Notes: generated from the sequence alone by a model not told the origin. A stretch of 64,000 nucleotides of DNA from Streptomyces tailanensis (GCF_008386495.1 NZ_VTHJ01000038.1:1-64000); one strand, 5' to 3'. Counted from the stretch's first letter, positions 1-9,062 are shown. Program-made: numbers and translations.

Positions 1-55
1 GCGCCCCTGAAATGCGGGGCTGCGCCCCGGTCTTTTCAGCGGCCCGCAGGGCCGT

Positions 56-110
56 GTTTTTGGGGCGCGGGGAACTGCGCGAGCAACCACACACCACCCG
101 CACCCGCCAG
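56..110. repeat. Dispersed intergenic repeat, family A (variant copy)
   Basis: This stretch carries the element core GGGGCGCGGGGAACTGCGCG followed by an ACCACA/ACCCGCA-type tail. Similar cores lie at 37451-37504, 43386-43460 and, inverted, 61621-61700. Together with 1-55, which contains GGGGCTGCGCCCC-type inverted repeats, it fills the space downstream of the exporter gene ending at 245. I see no gene in 1-244. Confidence 0.6.
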
Positions 111-167
111 ACCACCCCATCCCCCGAGCTCGAAGGCGTGGCGGGGTCGAAGGGGCGCAGCCCCTGG

Positions 168-208
168 ATGGGGGTCCCCCCGCTCGAGCGGAGCCGAGAG
201 TGGGGGAG
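168..208. repeat. Dispersed repeat, family B
   Basis: The copy starts with ATGGGGGTCCCCCC, continues through a CGAGCGGAGC stretch and ends in TGGGGGAGG. Its C-run and G-run can pair as a hairpin. The same arrangement recurs inside the coding sequence of the sensor kinase at 62521-62566, so this is one of at least two copies in the window. Confidence 0.6.
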
Positions 209-244
209 GGACGGGTAGGGCCGGCGGGGGCGAAAACAAACCGG

Positions 245-3100
245 CTATGCCATCTGGCGGCGGACCAGCTCATGGAGCCGACCCCCCGTGTTCGCCAACA
301 ACTGCCCCGGCGCCCCCACCTCCGCGACCTTCCCGTCCTCCATCACCACCACCCGATCCGCATCCATGACCGTGGACAACCGGTGAGCGATGACGATGCG
401 CGTGGCGTTCAACGCCCGCGTGCTCTCGATGACCGTCCGCTGCGTCTCGTTGTCGAGCGCGCTTGTGGCCTCGTCGAAGAAGAGGATGCGGGGCCGGCGG
501 ATCAGGGCCTGGGCGATCATCAGGCGCTGGCGCTGGCCGCCGGAGATCGCGCCGTTGCCCTGGACGATGGTGTGCAGCCCCATCGGCATCCGCTTGATGT
601 CCTCGGCGAGCCCCGCCATCTCGGCGGCGGCCATCGCCTCCTCCGGCGTGAACGGCTCGGTGCCGCAGATGACGTCCAGGATCGACCCGGTGAAGGGCTG
701 GGCGTGCTGGAGTACGACACCGCACTGGCGGCGTACGGCGGACTGGTCCAGGGCGGCGAGGTCCTGGCCGTCGTACAGGACGCTGCCCGCGACCGGCTTG
801 TCGAAGCCGATCAGCAACCTCAGCAGTGTCGACTTGCCGCAGCCACTCGGGCCCACGATCGCCACGAACTCGCCGGGCCTGATGTCGAAGGACACGTCGT
901 CCAGCACCAGCGGGCCGTCGTCCGCGTACCGGAAGGACAGTCGGCGGGCCTCGATCCCGCCCGTCAGCACACCCGGGCGCGTACTCGCCGTACGCACCTC
1001 GGGTGTCGCCTCCAGCACCGGCTTGATCTCCTCGAACAACGGCAGCACCGCCACCGCCGAGACGAACGCGCCCGTGAGCTGGGTGACCGACGTCAGCAGC
1101 ATCGTCACCGAGGTGTTGAAGGTGAGGAACTCCGCCGCCGACATCGAACCGCGTGCCGGGCCCGCCAGCAGCATGAACATCAGCAGGGTGCACAGCGGCA
1201 GATACACCGCGCCCAGCACCGTGTTGAGGTTCTTGATGCCGCCGACCTTCTGCTGGAGCTCCCGGCTGCGCGCGAACTCGCCCGCCCAGGCCGCGTACGC
1301 GTAGTTCTCGGCCGCCGCCACTCGCAGCTTCGGCAGCCCGCGCAGGGTCTGGAAGGCCTGGTTGTTCAGCTTGTTGCTCAGCACCACCAGGCGGCGCTGC
1401 CAGCGCACCTGCCACAGGCCAAGGCCGAGGAAGACCGCCGCGACGACCACGAGCATTCCGATCGCGGCCAGCGCCATCGGCACGCTGTACCAGAGCAGCA
1501 GAGCCAGGTTCACGGCACCGATCGTCACGGACTGGGCGACCACCGGGCCGACCCCCGCGAGCGTGCGGCGGATCGCGCTGATGCCCATGGCCGCGCTCGC
1601 CAGTTCACCCGTGGAGCGGGACGCGAAGAACTTCGTCGGAAGCCTCAACAGGCGGTCCCAGACCGCCGGTTGGAGCGTCGCCTCGATGCGGCCCTCCAGG
1701 CGCAGGATCGTCAGGTTCTGCAACAGCAGGAACGCCGCCGACACCACGCTCGCGAGCATCACTGCCAGGCAGGCCTGCACGATGAGGTTCTCCTGCGCCT
1801 TCGGCACGTACTCGCCGAGCACCTTGCCCGTCGCGATCGGTACGAGCGAGCCGAGCGCGACCGTCACCAGACCGCTCAGGAGCAGGCCCGTCATGTCGCC
1901 GCCGGTGCCGTGCAGGCTGAACCGCATCAGCCGCAGGGGGCTCAGCACCCGCTCGGGCAGCGGGCGGTAGAACATCACGGCACGCGGCTCGAACTCGGCC
2001 ACGTTCGCCTTCTCGATCGGCGTCTCCCGGCCGGACGACGGCTGCATGGCCACGTATCCGCCGCGCCGCCACAGCAGCGCCACCGGCGCGCCGGACAGGG
2101 CCCGGTGTCCGACCAGCGGGCCCACGTTCTCCCGCCACCAGTTTCCGGTGAGCCGTACGGCGCGGACCCGGACCCGGGAGGCGAGCGCGATGCGTTCCAC
2201 CGGGTCGAGCCGGTCGCTCTCCGTGCCGCTCTGCGCGGGTTCGGAGAGCGCGATCCCGGCCGCCTGGGCGACGACCTTGCAGGCCGCGTACGTGGCGTCG
2301 GCGTCGGCCGCCGTCGTACGCCGGGCCGCGGACGATTTGCCGATGGACGCGAGCAGCGTCCGGTCGGCCTGGGCGCGGACCGCCTCGCCGGCCTTGATAC
2401 CCGCCGCCGTACGGTCCTCGTGGGTGCGCTCCAGCTGCTCGATCCAGCGGTCCAGCGTGGCCAGCAGCCGGTACTGCTGGTCGACCATGCTCTGCCAGAC
2501 CCCGGGGTCCATCAGCAGGTCGGCCGCCGCCTCCGCGCCGTACAGCGAGCCGTACTGGACGCTGCCGGGCGGCACCTGCATCCAGAACACGTCGTCGTCG
2601 GTGAGCGCGGCGGCCTGCTCGGTGGCCATCGGCGCCTGGAAGAGGATGGACAGGCCACGGCCGACGCCCAGGGCGAGGGCGTACTCCAGCGGGCTCGTCT
2701 GCGGGGGTACGAGCTGGGGGTTGCCCCATTCGTCGTACGACCAGGTCTCGGTGTTCACCGGCTGGTACAGCTCGCGCAGACCGATGCGGCGCACCACGCA
2801 GTCGCGCAACGGGCGGGCGACCAGGGTGTGTTGCGGCCCGGCGACCGGGCCGAGCAGCAGGGACCCCGCTTCGAGGCGGCCCAGGTGGTGCCAGTGGCCC
2901 TGCTGCTTGGCGTCGACCGCGAACAGGTCGAGGGCGCCGGAGGCCACCAGCCACAGCACCTGCGGGCCTTCGAGGTCGAGACGGGTGTAGCCGGTGCAGT
3001 CGAGGGGGGTGCCCATGGCGCCGAGCGCGCCGAGGACGAGGTCGCCCTCCTGGTGCACCTGGCTTCCCTGGCCCCCGTGGCTGTCGTGTACGGAGGTCAT
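245..3100 (-). CDS. NHLM-type peptide export ABC permease/ATPase, second subunit
   Basis: The 951-residue product fits the NHLM bacteriocin-system ABC protein of the larger, peptidase-free type. Residues 1 to about 390 form a cytosolic N-terminal domain without peptidase motifs. A membrane domain follows at about 400-690, then an ATPase domain with Walker A GPSGCGKST near residue 747, signature SGGQRQR near 855 and Walker B ILFFDEATSALD near 873. It should work with the C39-peptidase ABC protein encoded just upstream to move a peptide across the membrane. The ATG lies one base after the stop of that gene, so the two are almost certainly co-translated. It is the last gene of the peptide-adaptor-ABC-ABC operon. 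Confidence 0.9.
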   Translation of the reverse strand: MTSVHDSHGGQGSQVHQEGDLVLGALGAMGTPLDCTGYTRLDLEGPQVLWLVASGALDLFAVDAKQQGHWHHLGRLEAGSLLLGPVAGPQHTLVARPLRDCVVRRIGLRELYQPVNTETWSYDEWGNPQLVPPQTSPLEYALALGVGRGLSILFQAPMATEQAAALTDDDVFWMQVPPGSVQYGSLYGAEAAADLLMDPGVWQSMVDQQYRLLATLDRWIEQLERTHEDRTAAGIKAGEAVRAQADRTLLASIGKSSAARRTTAADADATYAACKVVAQAAGIALSEPAQSGTESDRLDPVERIALASRVRVRAVRLTGNWWRENVGPLVGHRALSGAPVALLWRRGGYVAMQPSSGRETPIEKANVAEFEPRAVMFYRPLPERVLSPLRLMRFSLHGTGGDMTGLLLSGLVTVALGSLVPIATGKVLGEYVPKAQENLIVQACLAVMLASVVSAAFLLLQNLTILRLEGRIEATLQPAVWDRLLRLPTKFFASRSTGELASAAMGISAIRRTLAGVGPVVAQSVTIGAVNLALLLWYSVPMALAAIGMLVVVAAVFLGLGLWQVRWQRRLVVLSNKLNNQAFQTLRGLPKLRVAAAENYAYAAWAGEFARSRELQQKVGGIKNLNTVLGAVYLPLCTLLMFMLLAGPARGSMSAAEFLTFNTSVTMLLTSVTQLTGAFVSAVAVLPLFEEIKPVLEATPEVRTASTRPGVLTGGIEARRLSFRYADDGPLVLDDVSFDIRPGEFVAIVGPSGCGKSTLLRLLIGFDKPVAGSVLYDGQDLAALDQSAVRRQCGVVLQHAQPFTGSILDVICGTEPFTPEEAMAAAEMAGLAEDIKRMPMGLHTIVQGNGAISGGQRQRLMIAQALIRRPRILFFDEATSALDNETQRTVIESTRALNATRIVIAHRLSTVMDADRVVVMEDGKVAEVGAPGQLLANTGGRLHELVRRQMA

Positions 3101-3101
3101 C

Positions 3102-5339
3102 TCACCGCTCCCTGACCAGTTGGGCGTACGCGCCGCCGCGTGCCACCAGCTCCTCGTGCCGGCCGCGTTCCACGATCGTGCCGTGCTGCAGGACGACGAT
3201 CTCGTCGCTGTCGCGGACCGTGCTGAGCCGGTGGGCGATCACCACACAGGCGCAGCCGCGCTTGCGCAGGTTGTCCATGACGACCAGCTCGGTCTCGGCG
3301 TCGAGCGCGCTGGTCACCTCGTCGAGGACGAGGATGCTGGGCCTGCGCACCAACGCCCGGGCGATCTCCAGCCGTTGGCGCTGCCCGCCGGAGAAGTTGC
3401 GGCCGTCCTGCTCGACCTTGCTGTTGATACCGCCCGGGCGACGGGTGACGACGTCGTACAGGGCCGCGTCCCGCAGCGCCTCGACCACGGCCTCGTCCGG
3501 GATCGACGGGTCCCACAGGGCCACGTTGTCGCGGACCGTGCCCTCGAAGAGGAAGACCTCCTGGTCGACGAAGGAGACGGAGGCGGCGAGCGCGCCGCGC
3601 GGGATGTCCTCAAGGCGACGGCCGTCGATGCGGATCACACCCTCCCAGGGGGAGTACAGGCCCGAGATCAGCCTGGACACCGTCGACTTGCCGCTGCCGG
3701 AGCCGCCGACCAGCGCCACCTGCTGACCCGGGCCGACGGTGAGGTCGAAGCCCGTGAGCAGGGGCTTGTCGAGGGGGCTGTAGCCGAAGGTGATGTTCTC
3801 CAGTTCGACGTGGCCGTGCAGTCGGCGGGTGGACTCGCCGGCGTCCGGGCGGGTGTACAGCGGGTCCGCCTGGAAGTTCTCGACGTCCTTCAGCCGGGCG
3901 ACGTCGGCCGCGAAGTCCTGGATGCGGCCCGCGACGCCGTTGAGGCGGGTGATCGGTGCGGTGAACCGGGTGACCAGCGCCTGGAAGGCGACCAGCAGGC
4001 CGACGGATATGTGGCCCTCGACCGCGCGCATGCCGCCGATCCAGAGGATGAGCGCGCTGTTGAGCGTGGCGAGCGTCGGCGCGACCACGCCCAGCCACGC
4101 GCTCGGCACGCCGAGACGCTGCTGCTCCTCCAGCGTGGTCGCGTGCTGGCCCGCCCACTTGCGGAAGTAGCCCTCCTCGCCGCCGGTCGCCTTCATCGTC
4201 TCGATCAACTGCAGGCCCGTGTACGCCGTGTTGGTGAGCCGCGCGGCGTCGGCGCGCAGCTTCGCCGTACGGGTCGCGCGCAGCCGGATCACCACCCGCA
4301 TCGCCACCATGTTCAGCAGGGCGACCGCGATGCCGACGAAGGTGAGCTGCGGGTCGTACGTATAGAGGAGTACGGCGTAGAGGACGACGACGACCGCGTC
4401 CACGCCCGCCGCCGCGAGGTCGCGGGCCAGGGTCTCGGCGACCACGTCGTTGGACTGGAGGCGCTGGACGAGGTCGGCGGGGCTGCGCTGGGAGAAGAAG
4501 GTGACGGGCAGGCGGAGGAGATGCCTGAGGAAGCGGGCGCTGGAGAGGGTGGAGGAGATGAGGCGGCCGCGCAGCAGGTTGGTCTGTTGCAGCCAGGTCA
4601 GCAGGACCGTCAGCAGGACGCACGCGCCCATCGACGCGAACAGCACGCCCAGCAGCGAGGTCTGGCCGCCGATCAGGAACATGTCGATGTACGTACGGCT
4701 CAGCGCGGGCACCGCCGCGCCGACCGCCACGAGCAGCAGGCTCGCGAGGACGGCGGCGGGCAGGGTGCCGGAGGTGCCGCGCATCCGGGCCGGCATGGCG
4801 CCGAGGACGCCGGGCTTGCGGCCGCCCTTCTCGAAGTCGTCGCCGGGCTCCATGACGAGGACGACACCGGTGAAGCTCGCGTCGAAGTCCTCCATGGGCA
4901 CGAACCGGCGGCCCTTGCCGGGGTCGTTGATGTGCGCGCCGCGCCGGCCGAAGCGGCGCCCCATCCCGTCGTAGACGACGTAGTGGTTGAACTCCCAGAA
5001 CAGGATGGCCGGACCCCTCACCTCGGCGAGGGCGGCCACGTCCATCTGCATACCCTTGGCGGTCAGGCCGTAGCCGCGGGCCGCCTTCAGGAGGTTGCTC
5101 GCGCGTGAGCCGTCCCGGGAGACACCGCAGGCGATGCGCAGTTCCTCCAGCGGGATGTGCCGCCCGTAGTGGCCGAGGACCATGGCGAGGGAGGCGGCAC
5201 CGCACTCCACGGCCTCCATCTGGAGGACGGTGGGGGTGCGGACGGTCTTCTGCCTGCTCTTGGGCACCGTGCGCTTCTTCGGCGCCGCCTTGCGTCTGCC
5301 GCGTGCCGGCGGCGCCGCGGTGTCCTGGGGTGGGGTCAC
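3102..5339 (-). CDS. NHLM-type ABC exporter with C39 peptidase domain
   Basis: The 745-residue protein combines an N-terminal C39 peptidase, a six-helix ABC membrane domain (about 190-470) and an ATPase domain. Cys46 in VECGAASLAMV, His119 in FNHYVVYDG and Asp139 in HINDPG form the expected protease triad, so it should cut a leader after a double glycine during export. ATPase motifs are GGSGSGKS near 546, FSGGQRQRLEIARAL near 650 and ILVLDEVTSALD. The GTG start at 5339 overlaps the adaptor stop in a GTGA junction and leaves a short basic tail before the peptidase; longer open frame upstream belongs to the adaptor gene. The obvious substrate is the GG peptide encoded at 6265-6480. Confidence 0.92.
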   Translation of the reverse strand: MTPPQDTAAPPARGRRKAAPKKRTVPKSRQKTVRTPTVLQMEAVECGAASLAMVLGHYGRHIPLEELRIACGVSRDGSRASNLLKAARGYGLTAKGMQMDVAALAEVRGPAILFWEFNHYVVYDGMGRRFGRRGAHINDPGKGRRFVPMEDFDASFTGVVLVMEPGDDFEKGGRKPGVLGAMPARMRGTSGTLPAAVLASLLLVAVGAAVPALSRTYIDMFLIGGQTSLLGVLFASMGACVLLTVLLTWLQQTNLLRGRLISSTLSSARFLRHLLRLPVTFFSQRSPADLVQRLQSNDVVAETLARDLAAAGVDAVVVVLYAVLLYTYDPQLTFVGIAVALLNMVAMRVVIRLRATRTAKLRADAARLTNTAYTGLQLIETMKATGGEEGYFRKWAGQHATTLEEQQRLGVPSAWLGVVAPTLATLNSALILWIGGMRAVEGHISVGLLVAFQALVTRFTAPITRLNGVAGRIQDFAADVARLKDVENFQADPLYTRPDAGESTRRLHGHVELENITFGYSPLDKPLLTGFDLTVGPGQQVALVGGSGSGKSTVSRLISGLYSPWEGVIRIDGRRLEDIPRGALAASVSFVDQEVFLFEGTVRDNVALWDPSIPDEAVVEALRDAALYDVVTRRPGGINSKVEQDGRNFSGGQRQRLEIARALVRRPSILVLDEVTSALDAETELVVMDNLRKRGCACVVIAHRLSTVRDSDEIVVLQHGTIVERGRHEELVARGGAYAQLVRER

Positions 5340-6142
5340 GGGAGCAGCCAATCGATCGGACGCTCGTCGGCCATGCGGATCGAGCCGGTGGCCATGGTCA
5401 TGGAGGTCAGCTCGAACGGCGGCCCGTCCTGCGAGGACCACTTGTAGCCCGACTCGGTCGACGCCTTGCGGTCCAGGCGTACGGTGACGGCCACCGGCCG
5501 GCCCTTCTTGGTGAACTGTTCGCCCAGCTGGCTGTCGCCGAGGAACGCGCCGATCGACTGCGGGGTCTGGGCGGTGCGGTCCACCTTCTTCACATGGCCG
5601 CGCAGTACGCCGTAGCTCTGGGTGGGCGCCGACTGGACGGTGAGGTCCACCTGGGCGTTCTTCGGGATGGAGGCGGCGTTCTCGGCCGGGACGTACACCG
5701 TGGCGTACAACGGGTCGTCGGCGTCGGCGACCTTCTCTATGGCGGCCACATTGGCGCCGGTCTGGATGATCTGGCCGATCGTGGCGGCGAGCGCGGAGAC
5801 CCGGCCCGCGGCGACGGAACGTACGACCGTCTCGCCCTCGGCGGTGGCGACCTTCAGGACCGGTGCCTTGGCGGGCAGCCGCTCGCCCTGCTTCGCGAGT
5901 ACGGCGGTGACCTGGCCGGCGACGGGGCTCTGCAGGATGTAACTGCCCTGCCCGTGGGTGAGGATGGCGGGCGCGCTGACCGTGGAGGTCACGGAACCGG
6001 TGACGGCCCACACGGACGCGGCGGCCATGGCGACCACCGTGATGGACAGCACCAGCCAGCCCTGGGGGCGGGCGAAGCGCACCGGAAGGTCGAGCTCCTC
6101 CGGTGACTGGAGCCTGGCGAGGGCCTGTTGGCGGAACTGCAC
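5336..6142 (-). CDS. HlyD-like adaptor of NHLM peptide export system
   Basis: The 268-residue protein has a short cytosolic N-terminus, one membrane segment at about 29-48, and an extracytoplasmic part with a lipoyl/biotinyl-like barrel-sandwich region (ILTHGQGSYILQSPVAGQVT), as in membrane-fusion proteins. It is shorter than Gram-negative HlyD because no outer membrane must be reached. It lies between the precursor peptide gene and the two ABC genes and overlaps the next gene by GTGA. Family knowledge places it with TIGR-type NHLM secretion proteins; that it couples the two ABC proteins is inference from the operon. Confidence 0.88.
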   Translation of the reverse strand: MQFRQQALARLQSPEELDLPVRFARPQGWLVLSITVVAMAAASVWAVTGSVTSTVSAPAILTHGQGSYILQSPVAGQVTAVLAKQGERLPAKAPVLKVATAEGETVVRSVAAGRVSALAATIGQIIQTGANVAAIEKVADADDPLYATVYVPAENAASIPKNAQVDLTVQSAPTQSYGVLRGHVKKVDRTAQTPQSIGAFLGDSQLGEQFTKKGRPVAVTVRLDRKASTESGYKWSSQDGPPFELTSMTMATGSIRMADERPIDWLLP

Positions 6143-6217
6143 GGGACTTCCCTCACCTGCGCGATGTGAGACGAAAGGACTTTCGGGGCGCCCGAGGGTT
6201 TCCGGGCACCCGAGAGC

Positions 6218-6242
6218 CCCGGAACCGTCAGGCGGTTCCGGG
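6218..6242 (-). terminator. Hairpin between precursor peptide and exporter genes (attenuator)
   Basis: A perfect 10-bp stem (CCCGGAACCG / CGGTTCCGGG) with a TCAGG loop lies 23 bases after the peptide stop codon and 75 bases before the adaptor start. There is no U tract, as usual in this GC-rich group. Partial termination here would give many more peptide transcripts than exporter transcripts. Confidence 0.6.
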
Positions 6243-6264
6243 ACTCAGCGGCACTGGGGCTCGA

Positions 6265-6480
6265 TCAGAGACCGGCGACCAGGCTCGTGACCGGGGCGGT
6301 GTTCAGGCCGGTGGCACCCTCGACCGTGGTGACGGCCGTGTTGACCAGGCCGGAGACCGGGGCGATGCCGTCCACCAGGCCGGTGACGGTGCCGAGGGCG
6401 TTGACGTGCAGGCCACCGGAGACGGCGTCGAGGGCGGCGTCCGACAGCTCGGCGGTCTCAACCTGGGGGGTGGAGTTCAT
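6265..6480 (-). CDS. Double-glycine leader precursor peptide, putative unmodified bacteriocin or signal
   Basis: The 71-residue product has a 23-residue leader ending LSDAALDAVSGG and a 48-residue core beginning LHVNALG. The leader has the acidic-hydrophobic pattern recognised by C39 peptidases, and the C39 exporter is encoded two genes downstream. The core has no Cys, Lys or Arg, one His, and many Gly, Thr, Val, Leu and Ala. A loose internal repeat is visible (TGLVDGIAPVSGLV and TGLNTAPVTSLV). Without Cys and without a nearby modification enzyme a lanthipeptide is not possible. The ATG at 6480 is preceded by GAAGGGAAG; a longer reading from 6510 lacks a ribosome site. Target and activity are unknown. 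Confidence 0.82.
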   Translation of the reverse strand: MNSTPQVETAELSDAALDAVSGGLHVNALGTVTGLVDGIAPVSGLVNTAVTTVEGATGLNTAPVTSLVAGL

Positions 6481-6981
6481 GATGGAACTTCCCTTCGTAT
6501 AGCTCTTCATAAGGGGGGAGCGGCCCCCTTCTGGGGACAGAACGACGGCCGCACACGTGGGTGCCCACTTCTCGTTTCCGAGAGCTTGGCGGTCCCCGCG
6601 GTGCGATGGATCAAAGCAGAGATCCGGGGCGCACATCCAATCAACAGGGCCTCTCACCAGGGAACTTGATGACCATGAGGGCTCATCCGTGCAGGCTCGC
6701 GCACGCGGCGGTGGCAAGTTCTTCACACCCGGCGCCGCATCGTCGCGGCCCGCTCGTTGCCAACCGGAAAACGAACTGGACAGTCCCGCCTCAAAGGCAC
6801 GGCACGGCGACGCCGGCTGTGCAGATCCTTCGAGTGCCGTGACTCGACTGGGTATTCGATGTGGAGATTCCCCGAAGCCGGTTTTTCGATCAGCGACAGA
6901 AACGGACGGCTACGGACCGGTGGCAGATCGTGTCTGCCCGCTTGACGTATTGCGCTCAGTTGTCACAGGAGCGCTTTTTCG
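6481..6981. other. Gene-free region upstream of the peptide operon
   Basis: About 500 bases lie between the peptide start and the broken thioesterase gene. No reading frame here has convincing Streptomyces codon use. The stretch should hold the peptide operon promoter, but I could not pick out a clear -35/-10 pair. Confidence 0.5.
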
Positions 6982-7307
6982 TCACCCGAGAAGCGCGTAA
7001 ACCGTGCTCGCCCGGGCCGCGAGCTCCCCTGAACTCCCGGTCGTCATCGCGATGTCGGCGAAGGCCATCCGGCGCCCGAGCTTGGTGAGGACCGCCTCGA
7101 CGAGTACGTCCTCACCCACGACCGCCCGCTGGAAGCTGGTCGACTGCTGGACCGTGGTCATCGGTACGAAGGAACCGCGCGCCGCCGAGACCGCGATCAC
7201 CGTCGCCGTGTCCGCCGCGGCCATCAACGCCTGACCCGACAGGACGCCGCCCTGGGCCCTGTCGTCACGGTGAGGATCTTGTCGGCTTCGGTGGGTGTGA
7301 GAGTCAT
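6982..7307 (-). pseudogene. Broken PaaI-like hotdog thioesterase
   Basis: The C-terminal part (GGVLSGQALMAAADTATV to STVYALLG at 6982) is clearly a hotdog-fold thioesterase of the PaaI/4HBT kind. The start MTLTPTEADKIL at 7307 is also typical of the family, but it runs in another frame and stops after 27 codons. Between these parts the roughly 35-40 residues that normally form the first strands are missing. An out-of-frame internal deletion near 7250 explains this. It could only be active if restarted internally, which would lack half the fold. Confidence 0.75.
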
Positions 7308-7516
7308 GCCGGCATCGTTCCCGGCGGTTCGGGCCGGGGAACGTGGGTGGGAAGTCGTGAAATGCCACCCGAACCGCACTTTGCGAAGCGGAAGATCGGA
7401 AACTTTTTTCGAGGCGTTGAACACCCCACCGGAAGCATCCGTACCAACTGGCAACCAGGCGCCCCCAGTTCACCCGCCGGACGGCGGCACGGACCCCGTC
7501 CCCAGGAGGTCAAGAG

Positions 7517-8953
7517 TTGAGTCACAAACGAGCCACCAAGCGCAAGGCCTTTATAGCGGCAGGCGGCGTGGCGGCACTCGGAGCGGCGGCACTCATCCTG
7601 CCGAACGCCATGGCGTCCCAGACGGAGTCGAACGAGGCAGCCCCGAAGACGCTCGCCGCGAGTGACGCCTCGGACCTCGCCTCACAGCTCCAGGAAGCGC
7701 TCGGTGAAGCGTTCGCAGGCGCGTATTACAACTCGAGTGAGCAGCAGCTCATCATCCAGGTCATCGACGGCATCGAGATCGACGGCGACGACAACAATGT
7801 GATCATCCAGGCCGAGCAGGCCGGTGCGGAGGTCCAGGAGGTCGAGAACAGCTGGTCCGAGCTCAAGGCCGGCGCGGCGACGCTGAAGGAAGAGGCGACC
7901 ATCCCGGGCACTGCCTGGGCGATCGACCCCCGTACGAACAAGATCCAGGTCACCGCCGACTCCACGGTCACCGGAGAGAACTGGGACACCATCGAGTCGA
8001 CGGTCAAGTCGCTCGGCTCGGGCATGGCGGAGATCAAGAAGTCCGCCGGCACGTTCAAGACCTTCCTGGAGGGCGGCGACGCCATCTTCGGCGGCGGCGC
8101 GCGCTGCTCCGCCGGCTTCAACGTCGTCAACGCCGAAGGGGCCCCCGCCTTCCTGACCGCCGGTCACTGCGGTGTCGCGGAGGCCGAGTGGTCCGAGGAG
8201 GAGGGTGGCGCCCCGATCGGCACGGTCGACGCGGCGACCGCCACCTTCCCCGGCGACGGTGACTTCGCGCTGGTCAACTACAACGACCCGGCGACCCAGG
8301 CGGCGAGCACCGTCGACCTAGGCAACGGCCAGACGGTCGACATCAACGCGGCCGGCGAGGCCACGGTCGGTCTGCAGGTGTTCCGCATGGGCAGCACCAC
8401 CGGTCTCGCCGACGGCCAGGTCACCGGCCTCGACGCGACGGTGAACTACCCCGAGGGCACGGTCACCGGCCTCATCCAGACCAACGTCTGCGCCGAGCCC
8501 GGCGACAGCGGCGGCTCGCTGTTCACCGAGGACGGCCAGGCCATCGGCCTGACCTCCGGCGGCAGCGGCGACTGCACGGTCGGTGGCGAGACCTTCTTCC
8601 AGCCGGTCACCACCGCCCTGGCCGCGGTCGGCGCCACCCTCGGCGACGGCGGCGCGGGCGCCGGCGAGGAAGCCGCGGGCGGTGCCGGTGACGAGGCTGC
8701 CGCCGCGGGTGCCGGTGGCGAGGCCGGTGCGGGCGAGGAAGCCGCCGCGGCCGGTGCCGGTGAAGAGGCTGCCGCCGCGGGTGCCGGTGAGGAAGCCGGT
8801 GTGGGTGAAGAGGAGGCCGCCGCCGGCGTCGGCGAAGAGGAGGCCGCCGCTGCCGGTGCCGGTGAGGAAGCCGGTGCGGGCGAGGAAGCCGCCGCTGCCG
8901 GTGCCGGTGAAGAGGCCGGCGCGGAGCACGAGCAGGGCGTCGTCGAGCAGTAG
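7517..8953 (+). CDS. Secreted S1 family (streptogrisin-like) protease with acidic C-terminal tail
   Basis: The 478-residue pre-pro-protein starts with a basic signal peptide, then a propeptide to about residue 189, then a chymotrypsin-fold domain. The triad is His217 (LTAGHCG), Asp249 (GDGDFALV) and Ser331 (CAEPGDSGGS), as in alpha-lytic/streptogrisin enzymes. From about residue 376 to the end a tail of repeated GAGEEAAAA units follows, which is unusual for the family. The start is TTG, chosen because AGGAGGT sits six bases upstream. A related protease at 55818-57191 has a membrane anchor instead of this tail. Extracellular proteolysis is the likely role; the tail may bind metal or cell wall, which is a guess. 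Confidence 0.88.
   Translation: MSHKRATKRKAFIAAGGVAALGAAALILPNAMASQTESNEAAPKTLAASDASDLASQLQEALGEAFAGAYYNSSEQQLIIQVIDGIEIDGDDNNVIIQAEQAGAEVQEVENSWSELKAGAATLKEEATIPGTAWAIDPRTNKIQVTADSTVTGENWDTIESTVKSLGSGMAEIKKSAGTFKTFLEGGDAIFGGGARCSAGFNVVNAEGAPAFLTAGHCGVAEAEWSEEEGGAPIGTVDAATATFPGDGDFALVNYNDPATQAASTVDLGNGQTVDINAAGEATVGLQVFRMGSTTGLADGQVTGLDATVNYPEGTVTGLIQTNVCAEPGDSGGSLFTEDGQAIGLTSGGSGDCTVGGETFFQPVTTALAAVGATLGDGGAGAGEEAAGGAGDEAAAAGAGGEAGAGEEAAAAGAGEEAAAAGAGEEAGVGEEEAAAGVGEEEAAAAGAGEEAGAGEEAAAAGAGEEAGAEHEQGVVEQ
8642..8950 (+). repeat. Gly-Ala-Glu low-complexity coding repeat
   Basis: About 100 codons encode imperfect copies of GAGEEAAAA and GAGEEAGVGEE. At DNA level GGTGCCGGTGAAGAGGC-like units recur, which would allow copy-number change by slippage. 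The block forms the C-terminal tail of the S1 protease. Confidence 0.85.
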
Positions 8954-9062
8954 GCCGACACCCGCGAAGACGTGGTGGACGACGGTTCCGGGCTCAGCGG
9001 CCACTGATACCGGAACGTCGATCCCACGACCCACCCACCGGCCACGCCGGTGAGTGGCACAC

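Noticed and set aside
200..3115. Very long open frame antisense to the second ABC exporter gene
   Set aside because: It is an artefact of high GC third positions. The translation is full of Arg/His/Gln without domains, while the opposite strand encodes a complete ABC protein.
2994..5108. Long plus-strand frame over the C39 exporter gene
   Set aside because: Same reason: no domain, Arg/Asp/His-rich composition, and the minus strand holds the real gene.
5340..6011. Upstream extension of the C39 exporter frame
   Set aside because: This part overlaps the HlyD-like gene in another frame. The GTGA junction at 5336-5339 marks the real start.
6265..6480. Lanthipeptide or other Cys-based RiPP
   Set aside because: The core contains no Cys and no LanM, LanKC or other modification gene lies nearby.
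7398..7420. Possible ECF-type promoter (GGAAAC then CGTTGA) before the S1 protease
   Set aside because: The spacing is only about 10-11 bases, too short for a sigma factor of that class.
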